A stretch of DNA of 64,000 nucleotides from Holothuria scabra (Eukaryota > Echinodermata > Holothuroidea > Aspidochirotida > Holothuriidae): assembly GCA_037179385.1 (NCBI GenBank), contig CM074195.1, positions 25,013,436-25,077,435 on the forward strand. Direction: 5' to 3'. Made by a program: the position numbers and the translations under genes. Shown here piece by piece: positions 11,704 to 20,836 of the stretch; within the stretch, counting starts at the first letter, position 1, and each line of letters opens with the position of its first letter. The notes under the pieces were generated by a model. That model was not told where the DNA came from. It saw nothing but the letters and a program-made list of their open reading frames with translations, and did not search any database.

Positions 11704-13189
11704 GCTGGTGCATTCACACCGCGAGCGAATACAAATGAATACACCCTGGCACTATCTCAAGAAGTAATGAACCACATGGCCCCCTCCTCCTCCCGCTTTC
11801 ACTATGCCGTCGAGTGGACTTAACGGAGACAGGAAAGTTTAACAAAAAAAAAAATACGTTAACAAAATTCTGGAAAAATCCAGAATGTCAGGTGGTGGTT
11901 GACGTTGCCTACATGTTCACATCCTACAAACGACTCAGAAATAAATTGGAACATAAAGTAGGATACATATTCATGTATTTTTACCTGTTATACCGCTCAT
12001 TTCAGACAATTCTTCCAGATTTTTCGCTCTAATATCTTTAATGGAGAAGTGTGGGCGATTTTTTTTCACAATGCCTCCTTTTCAGCCAATGGCGTACAAG
12101 GGGGGGGGGGGCATTGGGCCACCCCCCTTCACCAGTGCCAACAATTTTTCCTAAAAATACATAGCCATACTTTAGTAACAATAGAGCTGTAATTCTATGA
12201 ATGGGGGGGGGGGGGGTTAACATGCGGTATGCTGAGTGATCGCCGGCGTGGGAGGAAGGATTTAAGGGGTTCCCTCTTCTTTGAAAATTTTTGGGGTGTC
12301 TTTACATGCCATCTGGTGCTAAGTTTTTCACAAAATTTGCAAAGGCCCATTTTAGGAACTGAAACAAAAAGGAATTTGACTGCCCATCCCCTTCCCCTTT
12401 GAACATTCTTTTTTAACATTAGTTGTCCTTAGATGCAATCGAGTGCCACATTAGCCTGATACCTTTTTGAAGTAAAATTGGGAGTGTAACAAAATTTGTA
12501 TATTTTAGGGACTGAAAATACAATTGACATCAGTCCGAGGGGGGGGGGGGTTATAGAGAGACAATCCATCCTCTTTGAATGTTTTTGAGAAATAAGATGT
12601 TCTAACATATGCCAGCTGGTGCCACATATGCTACCTACCTTTTGAAGTAAAATTTGTACTAAATTACGTAAAATTAAGATCTAAAAAAAATTGGTCGTTT
12701 GTGAGGGGAATGAACATGGCCCAATGGCCCACCCTCCTCCCTGCACACAGCTATAAGAAGAGGAACGGATCGAAGTGGGAAGAAGTAATTATTTTTTGGA
12801 AAAATTGCAGTCACCCCCTACTTGAATTTTTGTAGTAGACTATCCTGTCTCATTAATGGCTCTTGTGAATCATTTGACAATATTTTTTGTATTTGAAATT
12901 TAGCCTCTTGATATATGCAATTTTAAATTATTAATTAATAGCGTGGAGGATATACTACTAGGGTTGTTGGATAGCTAATGATTGAACTAAGTTCGAGGTG
13001 GCTGCCTTTGTCCTTTTTTTAAAAGCAATCAGGGGAGAGAATGTTTTTTAGAGAGGAGCACCAGTTTAATGTGGGCCACCCCCCCCCCCAATCTAGCTAA
13101 GTTACATCGGAGTTACAACCCAAGTAAAGATACTAAAAGATGTTAGGAGGTCCATCTACAGGAAGCACACATTGTCTCAATACTTGCCA

Positions 13190-13530
13190 ACTAACAGCCG
13201 CCGTTGGACCGCTGGTGGTATGCGGCCATGCACCCGCCGGTGACTTGCCGACTCTTCACCGGCGTTGGACCGCCGGCGGCTTGCCGCCACAATCCCACCG
13301 GCGGTATACCGAACTTTCACCGTCATCTGACCGCCGGCGGCATGCCGCCAAATATCCGCCGGCGGCATGCCGACTTTTCACCGCTGTTGGACCGTCGGCG
13401 GCATGCCACCATTAGCCCGCCGGCGGCATGCCACCTTTTCGCCGTCGTCGGGCCACTGGCGGTAAACCAGCGGCTTGCCGCTGCCGCCGTGCCGCTGCTT
13501 AGCCGACGGCGGCCCGACGGCAGCTTGCTA
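13190..13530. repeat. GC-rich subterminal repeats, right end (~60-bp period)
   Basis: The core 'ggaccgccggcggc' recurs about every 60 bp (near 13,208, 13,268, 13,328, 13,388 and 13,449), separated by 'atgccgacttttcaccg'-like spacers. This is the counterpart of the left subterminal repeats in inverted orientation. It ends in gcttgctatgtgggg, the right inverted terminus. Confidence 0.75.
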
Positions 13531-13537
13531 TGTGGGG

Positions 13538-13787
13538 ACGACTACTACTGATGACGTTCTGCCAACAGAGCAAAGAACAGAAACCGGTCTAGTTGGTTTA
13601 TACAAAACCACCTAAATGTCAACACGAAAACAACCCACATTCCTCCAAAAGAGTGGAATTATTAAAGCTTTTGATTATATCATATTAACATGATCGGGTA
13701 TTTTTTCCCTAAAAAATACGACAGTTTACCGACTCGATAACGTCAGATAGTGAACCGCCTACCCCCCCCCCCCCCCCCCTTTTCTCT
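13538..13787 (+). mobile_element. PLE copy 0, right part (ribozyme and 3' end)
   Basis: This resumes the PLE sequence interrupted at 5,912: hammerhead, about 180 bp of 3' sequence, an 18-C tract (13,762-13,779) and TTTTCTCT (13,780-13,787), which I take as the element's 3' terminus. Copy 1 starts at the next base. Confidence 0.9.
13540..13596 (+). ncRNA. Hammerhead ribozyme, PLE copy 0
   Basis: Core CTGATGA (13,548-13,554), GAAA (13,580-13,583), CCGG then TC; predicted cleavage after 13,589. The stem II loop differs by one base from the other copies (agagcaaa). Stem I flank is intact even though the transposon ends just upstream. Confidence 0.8.
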
Positions 13788-14015
13788 GAATTTTGCTTCT
13801 CTTTTCTTCGGAAAATGAGACGTAGGTTAGATGCACTGAGAATTCCGGACGGAATCTCTGACGTATAACGAAAGGAAATACTCGTACATCCTTTCATCCC
13901 ACAAAAGCGGTATTTTAATTATCAAAAAGGAGTCGAAAAAACTGAAAACTAGCACAAATGTGTGTGGGATCTCAGGGGCCTATTTTGGCTTTCAAATTTC
14001 CTGCCAAACTTCCAG

Positions 14016-14073
14016 CCAATCAGCGCTCTTATTTGGGGTATTTTCTTTCACGTCCATAAAGACACATATAAAT
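14016..14073 (+). promoter_or_regulatory. CCAAT/TATA promoter, copy 1
   Basis: CCAATCAG at 14,016 and TATAAAT at 14,067, 51 bp apart. The TATA context is catataaat rather than cgtataaat. ORF1 ATG follows 67 bp after the TATA box. Confidence 0.6.
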
Positions 14074-14139
14074 GAAAGGTACACGCGACCGACCTGGCGC
14101 AGTATACCGCTTTCCAATTACAGGAACTTATTGGATTTA

Positions 14140-14655
14140 ATGGATCTAATACCGGATATACCTGCATCGCCGAAAGAGACCACAGACTCTGAAGAAGAGA
14201 AAATAACTTGTGGTCAAAGAACACCCCCTCCAAAAAAGGACAGGATTCTTCTAAAAGAAGAAAACTACAAAAAGGTTCGCCAGCACGCCGACAGCCTCGC
14301 TTCCATCCAAGCCTCCATCATCGCCCTGACAGAAGAGATTAAATCCCTCGACCGTCACCTAGTAGAAAGGAAGACAGTGCCTCAACACCTGCGGGTTCAC
14401 AGAAACCCACCCAGGCTTCCAAAGCTTCTGAACTGCTCCGACGATGTCACTGAGTCTTGGAACTCGGCGATTTCTCGGGCAGGAAGGGGGCTCTGTAAAG
14501 TTTGGCGTCAGGAACTATCCCGCCAGGCCAAAAGGCAACAGCAACGTTTCCTTGAAAAGGAAAACAGGGAGGAGCCAAAAAGGAGGAGGATCGACTGCGG
14601 CACCGAAGAGCCCCCAGAAAACACCCCTACAGGCGTTAAAGGAATCCGGATTTAA
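14140..14655 (+). CDS. PLE ORF1, copy 1 (C-terminus replaced by a deletion)
   Basis: Starts at the same ATG as the other copies (MDLIPDIPASP) and shares the acidic TTDSEEEKITCG segment. It has an extra Val from a 3-bp insertion (HLVERK for HLERK). After FLEKENR a deletion of about 80 bp removes the ISDLESTSEG and KQLLNKLLRSS region and shifts the frame, giving a different tail ending GVKGIRI. The predicted product is 171 aa against 188 aa in intact copies, and lacks the basic KHPYRR end. The frame is open further upstream to 13,960, but that extension is not conserved. Confidence 0.75.
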   Translation: MDLIPDIPASPKETTDSEEEKITCGQRTPPPKKDRILLKEENYKKVRQHADSLASIQASIIALTEEIKSLDRHLVERKTVPQHLRVHRNPPRLPKLLNCSDDVTESWNSAISRAGRGLCKVWRQELSRQAKRQQQRFLEKENREEPKRRRIDCGTEEPPENTPTGVKGIRI

Positions 14656-14720
14656 AACCAAACGGCTCTTTTTAGGGCCACCAAACCGCTCAGAAAAAGC
14701 GGCATCCTTCCTTCTCAAAC

Positions 14721-16823
14721 ATGCTCAAAATGTATTCTAAGTTTTCTTCTAAGTCAGAACCAAAGAGTAACTCTGAGGCTAGGCCCAGGTCTAACACAAG
14801 GTCTATAGGCCTAACGTTAAGCCCCCAACCCACGCTAACTAAAAAGCGTAAATTTAATCGGTCAGTGAAAGCTGCTAAAAGCAGACAAAGATCTCACAAA
14901 CGACAAAGGGAATGCTCGGCTATACGTAGCCAGTTAGAAACCCAAAGCCTATCAAACGAGGCAAAAGCTCTCCAAAAGTACGTCAAAAACCTGTCTGACA
15001 GACCTCTGTCTAATATTGAAACAGTTGCCTTAGGAAAAGGTTTAAAGTTCATAATAACTCCTGAAAAGCCAAAACGTAGCGATCTGCTCAAGTCAATTAA
15101 AGACCTCAAACGTAAAATGAGACTTCCCTACTTTTTTCAAAATAAAGATCAAGAGCTTTTCTCAAAGTTCCGTCTACCTTCGACATGGTTACCACAGCCT
15201 ACCTACAGTAATCGTCTTGAAGATTACCTAGAAGCTACTTTAACTGAAATAGCTAGCCTACCCATCCGCAATGCTAAAAGCAATATAACCAAAGCGGAAT
15301 TAAATGCCCTCAAAGCAATTCGGAACGATCGTTCCCTTGTAGTTAAGCCATTTGATAAAGGCAGAGGCATTGCTATTTTGAATCGTTCAGACTATATAGC
15401 CGAAATTGAAAGGCAATTGCAAAGTCATTATTATGAACGACTCCCTGGGGATCTAACTCCCGAAACCGAAAAACTGGTCCAAACTACACTTCAAGACATG
15501 TTTCACAAAGCTGAAATAGACGAACCAACGTTTGAATATCTTAGCCCACGTAACCACAAGATCCGCACCCCGGTTTTATACGTGCTACCTAAAATTCATA
15601 AAGCACCGCCAGCTAACTCAAAATTTGCTGGTAGACCTATTATTAGCGGGAACGGATCCCCGACCGAAAAAATATCGGAATTCGTGGACTATTTTCTGCT
15701 TCCAATTGTCTTGCAACAGAGCACTTACGTAAAAGACACGAGCCATATCTTAGAAATATTGGAGGCCACCCCCCTTCCGAAAGAAACGTTACTTGTAACA
15801 CTTGATGTGGTATCCATGTATACAAATACTCCACAAAAGGAAGCATTAGATGCATCCCAAGAAGCTTTTGAAAAAGCGCCGGAAAATTGGTATGGGGTTA
15901 AAACTATACCCCCCACTTCCCTCCGCGCTCTCATCAAACTCGTCCTTGAAAGAAATTGTTTCGAGTTTAATGGCCAATTTTTCCTACAAAAAATTGGATG
16001 CGCTATGGGTAGCCAATCTTCACCTGAAATCTGCGATATTGTCATGCATAGACTTGAAAATAAAATCATACCAACAGATCCCAACATATTAAAATGGCTT
16101 CGGTACAGGGATAACATTCTACTGCTCTACAAGGGAACGGCACTTGAACTTTCGAGTTTAGTGGCCAAAATGAATGAAATTCATCCATCTCTGAAATTCA
16201 CGATGGAAGTCTCTGGCGAGGAGATCACGTACCTAGATCTAAAAATCTTCAAGGGTACTAAATTCCAATCTAGCGGCATTCTGGACACGAAAGTCTACAC
16301 AAAGCCCACTGAAACTTTTCAGTACCTAGATCGTAATTCTGCACACCCTTTAGCCACTTTTAAAGGCTTTATGAAGGGTGAAGTCCTGAGATATGCTAGG
16401 CTTTGCAGTAACGAAAATGATTTCATAGAGAAAAAGAACTCCTTTACAGAGAAACTTCTTACGAGAAATTATTCACCAGAAGAGATCAGCGCAGCCACTA
16501 ACGGCATTGATTATAAACAAAGAATGACTCATCTCTCTGTTGCTAAGAGCAAAACAGCGCCACCACTCGTTTTCAAAACAATCTACACTCCACACATCCA
16601 GACAAGGCACCTAAAGCAAGCTTTAATAAAGCACTGGAATTTAATTGCAGGTGACCCGCAACTGTCCCGTCTGTTTCCCGACCGTCCTATTATAGCCTAT
16701 AAAAGGGCACCAAATCTTAAAGATTTACTTGTAAAATCAAGGTTAACCCCAGACCAGGAGTCGAACGAAACAGAAGAAAGCTATGACGATATTTTACTTG
16801 ATGCGCTTATAGCTGCATTATAA
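14721..16823 (+). CDS. PLE reverse transcriptase ORF2, copy 1 (catalytic D465N)
   Basis: A complete 700-codon frame with all PLE landmarks: FDKGRG ~211-216, LPKIHK 289-294, GRPIIS 304-309, LDVVSMYTN 361-369, GCAMGS 426-431. The metal-binding YRDD reads YRDN here, because codon 465 (16,113-16,115) is aac instead of gac. The second Asp of this motif is needed for polymerisation in reverse transcriptases generally, so this copy is probably dead despite its open frame. It shares P136 (MRLPYFF) with copy 3, where copies 2 and 4-7 have R. No endonuclease domain follows. Confidence 0.93.
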   Translation: MLKMYSKFSSKSEPKSNSEARPRSNTRSIGLTLSPQPTLTKKRKFNRSVKAAKSRQRSHKRQRECSAIRSQLETQSLSNEAKALQKYVKNLSDRPLSNIETVALGKGLKFIITPEKPKRSDLLKSIKDLKRKMRLPYFFQNKDQELFSKFRLPSTWLPQPTYSNRLEDYLEATLTEIASLPIRNAKSNITKAELNALKAIRNDRSLVVKPFDKGRGIAILNRSDYIAEIERQLQSHYYERLPGDLTPETEKLVQTTLQDMFHKAEIDEPTFEYLSPRNHKIRTPVLYVLPKIHKAPPANSKFAGRPIISGNGSPTEKISEFVDYFLLPIVLQQSTYVKDTSHILEILEATPLPKETLLVTLDVVSMYTNTPQKEALDASQEAFEKAPENWYGVKTIPPTSLRALIKLVLERNCFEFNGQFFLQKIGCAMGSQSSPEICDIVMHRLENKIIPTDPNILKWLRYRDNILLLYKGTALELSSLVAKMNEIHPSLKFTMEVSGEEITYLDLKIFKGTKFQSSGILDTKVYTKPTETFQYLDRNSAHPLATFKGFMKGEVLRYARLCSNENDFIEKKNSFTEKLLTRNYSPEEISAATNGIDYKQRMTHLSVAKSKTAPPLVFKTIYTPHIQTRHLKQALIKHWNLIAGDPQLSRLFPDRPIIAYKRAPNLKDLLVKSRLTPDQESNETEESYDDILLDALIAAL

Positions 16824-16862
16824 TACTTATGACAAACCCAGCCTATGCGTACAAAGCTTAAC

Positions 16863-16919
16863 GGCTACTACTGATGACGTTCTGCCAACAGAGCGAAGAA
16901 CAGAAACCGGTCTAGTTGG
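16863..16919 (+). ncRNA. Hammerhead ribozyme, PLE copy 1 (reference description)
   Basis: All invariant core positions are present: CTGATGA (16,871-16,877), GAAA (16,903-16,906), then UC before the cleavage site (after 16,912). Stem I pairs ...ACTA (2.4-2.1) with TAGT (1.1-1.4), with one more C-G beyond a mismatch. Stem II pairs GTTCT with AGAAC around a 13-nt loop, but the closing 10.1/11.1 position is C/A. Stem III is only CCGG with no loop; with A15.1 and U16.1 it forms the palindrome ACCGGU. Hammerheads with very short stem III are known in Penelope-like elements. Cleavage would leave 2',3'-cyclic phosphate and 5'-OH ends. Confidence 0.87.
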
Positions 16920-17334
16920 TTTATACAAAACCACCTAAATGTCAACACGAAAACAACCCACATTCCTCCAAAAGAGTGGAATTATTAAAGCTTTTGATTA
17001 TATCATATTAACATGATCGGGTATTTTTTTCCTAAAAAATACGACAGTTTACCGACTCGATAACGTCAGATAGTGAACCGTCTACCCCCCACCCCCCCTT
17101 TTCTCTGAATTTTGCTTCTCTTTTCTTCGGAAAATGAGACGTAGGTTAGATGCACTGAGAATTCCGGACGGAATCTCTGACGTATATCGAAAGGAAATAC
17201 TCGTACATCCTTTCATCCCACAAAAGCGGGATTCTAAATATCAAAAAAGAGTCGAAAAAACTGAAAACTAGCACAAATGTGTGTGAGATCTCAGGGGCCT
17301 ATTTTGGTCTTCAAATTTCCTGCCAAACTTCCAG

Positions 17335-17392
17335 CCAATCAGCGCTCTTATTTGGGGTATTTTCTTTCACGTCCATAAAGACACGTATAAAT
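17335..17392 (+). promoter_or_regulatory. CCAAT/TATA promoter, copy 2
   Basis: CCAATCAG at 17,335 and TATAAAT at 17,386, spaced 51 bp. A start site would be expected near 17,416, leaving a leader of roughly 40 nt before the ORF1 ATG at 17,455. Confidence 0.65.
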
Positions 17393-17454
17393 GAAAGCTA
17401 CACGAAACCTGGCGCAGTATACCGCTTTCCAATTACAGGAACTTATTGGATTTA

Positions 17455-17934
17455 ATGGATCTAATACCGGATATACCTGCATCGCCGAAAGAGACCACAG
17501 ACTCTGAAGAAGAGAAAATAACTTGTGGTCAAAGAACACCCCCTCCAAAAAAGGACAGGATTCTTCTAAAAGAAGAAAACTACAAAAAGGTTCGCCAGCA
17601 CGCCGACAGCCTCGCTTCCATCCAAGTCTCCATCATCGCCCTGACAGAAGAGATTAAATCCCTCGACCGTCACCTAGAAAGGAAGACAGTGCCTCAACAC
17701 CTGCGGGTTCACAGAAACCCACCCAGGCTTCCAAAGCTTCTGAACTGCTCCGACGATTTCACTGAGTCTTGGAACTCGGCGATTTCTCGGGCAGGAAGGG
17801 GGCTCTGTAAAGTTTGGCGTCAGGAACTATCCCGCCAGGCCAAAAGGCAACAGCAACGTTTCCTTGAAAAGGAAAACAGGGCAATTTCAGACTTAGAGTC
17901 CACTTCAGAAGGTGCAGAGCCAAGCAACTGCTGA
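17455..17934 (+). pseudogene. PLE ORF1, copy 2 (frameshifted)
   Basis: Reads like intact ORF1 up to STSEGAE. A missing G (gcagagccaag against gcagaggccaag, at about 17,919) then shifts the frame and stops it after PSNC. The predicted product of 159 aa lacks the basic KEEDRLRHRRAPRKHPYRR tail. It shares the lesion with copy 3, so one damaged parent was duplicated. A neighbour with intact ORF1 could in principle complement it. Confidence 0.85.
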
Positions 17935-18101
17935 ACAAACTTCTCCGTTCATCAGCCAAAAAGGAGGAGGATCGACTGCGGCACCGAAGAGCCCCCAGAA
18001 AACACCCCTACAGGCGTTAAAGGAATCCGGATTTAAAACCAAACGGCTCTTTTTAGGGCCACCAAACCGCTCAGAAAAAGCGGCATCCTTCCTTCTCAAA
18101 C

Positions 18102-20204
18102 ATGCTCAAAATGTATTCTAAGTTTTCTTCTAAGTCAGAACCAAAGAGTAACTCTGAGGCTAGGCCCAGGTCTAACACAAGGTCTATAGGCCTAACGTTA
18201 AGCCCCCAACCCACGCTAACTAAAAAGCGTAAATTTAATCGGTCAGTGAAAGCTGCTAAAAGCAGACAAAGATCTCACAAACGACAAAGGGAATGCTCGG
18301 CTATACGTAGCCAGTTAGAAACCCAAAGCCTATCAAACGAGGCAAAAGCTCTCCAAAAGTACGTCAAAAACCTGTCTGACAGACCTCTGTCTAATATTGA
18401 AACAGTTGCCTTAGGAAAAGGTTTAAAGTTCATAATAACTCCTGAAAAGCCAAAACGTAGCGATCTGCTCAAGTCAATTAAAGACCTCAAACGTAAAATG
18501 AGACTTCGCTACTTTTTTCAAAATAAAGATCAAGAGCTTTTCTCAAAGTTCCGTCTACCTTCGACATGGTTACCACAGCCTACCTACAGTAATCGTCTTG
18601 AAGATTACCTAGAAGCTACTTTAACTGAAATAGCTAGCCTACCCATCCGCAATGCTAAAAGCAATATAACCAAAGCGGAATTAAATGCCCTCAAAGCAAT
18701 TCGGAACGATCGTTCCCTTGTAGTTAAGCCATTTGATAAAGGCAGAGGCATTGCTATTTTGAATCGTTCAGACTATATAGCCGAAATTGAAAGGCAATTG
18801 CAAAGTCATTATTATGAACGACTCCCTGGGGATCTAACTCCCGAAACCGAAAAACTGGTCCAAACTACACTTCAAGACATGTTTCACAAAGCTGAAATAG
18901 ACGAACCAACGTTTGAATATCTTAGCCCACGTAACCACAAGATCCGCACCCCGGTTTTATACGTGCTACCTAAAATTCATAAAGCACCGCCAGCTAACTC
19001 AAAATTTGCTGGTAGACCTATTATTAGCGGGAACGGATCCCCGACCGAAAAAATATCGGAATTCGTGGACTATTTTCTGCTTCCAATTGTCTTGCAACAG
19101 AGCACTTACGTAAAAGACACGAGCCATATCTTAGAAATATTGGAGGCCACCCCCCTTCCGAAAGAAACGTTACTTGTAACACTTGATGTGGTATCCATGT
19201 ATACAAATACTCCACAAAAGGAAGCATTAGATGCATCCCAAGAAGCTTTTGAAAAAGCGCCGGAAAATTGGTATGGGGTTAAAACTATACCCCCCACTTC
19301 CCTCCGCGCTCTCATCAAACTCGTCCTTGAAAGAAATTGTTTCGAGTTTAATGGCCAATTTTTCCTACAAAAAATTGGATGCGCTATGGGTAGCCAATCT
19401 TCACCTGAAATCTGCGATATTGTCATGCATAGACTTGAAAATAAAATCATACCAACAGATCCCAACATATTAAAATGGCTTCGGTACAGGGATGACATTC
19501 TACTGCTCTACAAGGGAACGGCACTTGAACTTTCGAGTTTAGTGGCCAAAATGAATGAAATTCATCCATCTCTGAAATTCACGATGGAAGTCTCTGGCGA
19601 GGAGATCACGTACCTAGATCTAAAAATCTTCAAGGGTACTAAATTCCAATCTAGCGGCATTCTGGACACGAAAGTCTACACAAAGCCCACTGAAACTTTT
19701 CAGTACCTAGATCGTAATTCTGCACACCCTTTAGCCACTTTTAAAGGCTTTATGAAGGGTGAAGTCCTGAGATATGCTAGGCTTTGCAGTAACGAAAATG
19801 ATTTCATAGAGAAAAAGAACTCCTTTACAGAGAAACTTCTTACGAGAAATTATTCACCAGAAGAGATCAGCGCAGCCACTAACGGCATTGATTATAAACA
19901 AAGAATGACTCATCTCTCTGTTGCTAAGAGCAAAACAGCGCCACCACTCGTTTTCAAAACAATCTACACTCCACACATCCAGACAAGGCACCTAAAGCAA
20001 GCTTTAATAAAGCACTGGAATTTAATTGCAGGTGACCCGCAACTGTCCCGTCTGTTTCCCGACCGTCCTATTATAGCCTATAAAAGGGCACCAAATCTTA
20101 AAGATTTACTTGTAAAATCAAGGTTAACCCCAGACCAGGAGTCGAACGAAACAGAAGAAAGCTATGACGATATTTTACTTGATGCGCTTATAGCTGCATT
20201 ATAA
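18102..20204 (+). CDS. PLE reverse transcriptase ORF2, copy 2 (intact)
   Basis: A full 700-aa frame with intact YRDD (462-465), motif A Asp362, and the downstream TYLDLKI (503-509), YTKPTE (526-531) and NLKDLL (665-670) blocks typical of the PLE thumb region. It keeps the apparently older residues K116 (TPEKPKR), E250 (PETEKL) and M551 (GFMKGE) that change in copies 4-7. The start is the ATG at 18,102, with a second in-frame ATG three codons later. Only copies 2 and 6 have both an open RT frame and intact catalytic residues. Confidence 0.95.
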   Translation: MLKMYSKFSSKSEPKSNSEARPRSNTRSIGLTLSPQPTLTKKRKFNRSVKAAKSRQRSHKRQRECSAIRSQLETQSLSNEAKALQKYVKNLSDRPLSNIETVALGKGLKFIITPEKPKRSDLLKSIKDLKRKMRLRYFFQNKDQELFSKFRLPSTWLPQPTYSNRLEDYLEATLTEIASLPIRNAKSNITKAELNALKAIRNDRSLVVKPFDKGRGIAILNRSDYIAEIERQLQSHYYERLPGDLTPETEKLVQTTLQDMFHKAEIDEPTFEYLSPRNHKIRTPVLYVLPKIHKAPPANSKFAGRPIISGNGSPTEKISEFVDYFLLPIVLQQSTYVKDTSHILEILEATPLPKETLLVTLDVVSMYTNTPQKEALDASQEAFEKAPENWYGVKTIPPTSLRALIKLVLERNCFEFNGQFFLQKIGCAMGSQSSPEICDIVMHRLENKIIPTDPNILKWLRYRDDILLLYKGTALELSSLVAKMNEIHPSLKFTMEVSGEEITYLDLKIFKGTKFQSSGILDTKVYTKPTETFQYLDRNSAHPLATFKGFMKGEVLRYARLCSNENDFIEKKNSFTEKLLTRNYSPEEISAATNGIDYKQRMTHLSVAKSKTAPPLVFKTIYTPHIQTRHLKQALIKHWNLIAGDPQLSRLFPDRPIIAYKRAPNLKDLLVKSRLTPDQESNETEESYDDILLDALIAAL

Positions 20205-20243
20205 TACTTATGACAAACCCAGCCTATGCGTACAAAGCTTAAC

Positions 20244-20300
20244 GGCTACTACTGATGACGTTCTGCCAACAGAGCGAAGAACAGAAACCGGTCTAGTTGG
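20244..20300 (+). ncRNA. Hammerhead ribozyme, PLE copy 2
   Basis: Identical core to copy 1; cleavage predicted after 20,293, which is 3,381 nt after the previous site. Confidence 0.87.
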
Positions 20301-20716
20301 TTTATACAAAACCACCTAAATGTCAACACGAAAACAACCCACATTCCTCCAAAAGAGTGGAATTATTAAAGCTTTTGATTATATCATATTAACATGATCG
20401 GGTATTTTTTCCCTAAAAAATACGACAGTTTACCGACTCGATAACGTCAGATAGTGAACCGTCTACCCCCCACCCCCCCTTTTCTCTGAATTTTGCTTCT
20501 CTTTTCTTCGGAAAATGAGACGTAGGTTAGATGCACTGAGAATTCCGGACGGAATCTCTGACGTATATCGAAAGGAAATACTCGTACATCCTTTCATCCC
20601 ACAAAAGCGGGATTCTAAATATCAAAAAAGAGTCGAAAAAAACTGAAAACTAGCACAAATGTGTGTGAGATCTCAGGGGCCTATTTTGGTCTTCAAATTT
20701 CCTGCCAAACTTCCAG

Positions 20717-20774
20717 CCAATCAGCGCTCTTATTTGGGGTATTTTCTTTCACGTCCATAAAGACACGTATAAAT
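20717..20774 (+). promoter_or_regulatory. CCAAT/TATA promoter, copy 3
   Basis: CCAATCAG at 20,717 and TATAAAT at 20,768; 51-bp spacing. Confidence 0.65.
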
Positions 20775-20836
20775 GAAAGCTACACGAGACCTGGCGCAGT
20801 ATACCGCTTTCCAATTACAGGAACTTATTGGATTTA

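Larger units (their letters stand above)
9672..13189. other. Non-coding interior of the insertion
   Basis: No supported gene. Visible contents are an AGGCCTA-rich patch (10,170-10,880), palindromic ACGT runs near 11,220-11,265, a 10-bp hairpin at 11,673-11,703, and several poly-G or poly-C runs (12,101-12,112, 12,205-12,216, 12,540-12,550, 13,080-13,089). Confidence 0.4.
5913..13537. mobile_element. ~7.6-kb DNA-transposon-like insertion in PLE copy 0
   Basis: The insertion splits a sequence that is continuous in every other PLE copy (gcttaacg / ctactactgatg). Its ends are inverted: the left reads ccctaatagcaagccg and the right, reverse-complemented, reads cccacatagcaagctg. ATAGCAAGC is perfect in both. 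Both ends carry GC-rich subterminal repeats. ACGAC stands on both outer sides (5,909-5,913 and 13,538-13,542), compatible with a 3-5-bp target duplication if copy 0 already had A instead of G. Short inverted ends with subterminal repeats resemble CACTA/EnSpm-like elements, but I see no transposase, so the superfamily is unassigned and the element may be non-autonomous. Confidence 0.65.
13788..17106 (+). mobile_element. PLE copy 1 (autonomous type, inactivated)
   Basis: Full-length unit from gaattttgc to TTTTCTCT. It is about 60 bp shorter than its neighbours because of a deletion in ORF1. The leader-block reading frame has a TAA (gtataacga) where other copies have gtatatcga. The RT frame is open but carries D465N. 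The ribozyme is intact. Confidence 0.95.
17107..20487 (+). mobile_element. PLE copy 2 (RT intact, ORF1 frameshifted)
   Basis: 3,381-bp unit. The RT frame is complete with YRDD. ORF1 carries a 1-bp deletion that is also in copy 3. The C-tract at its 5' boundary is interrupted by an A (ccccccaccccccc), as in copy 3. Confidence 0.95.

Noticed and set aside
13960..14139. N-terminal extension of ORF1 in copy 1
   Set aside because: Open by chance because of a 4-bp difference near 14,090; the other copies have no matching frame, and it would start upstream of the predicted transcription start.
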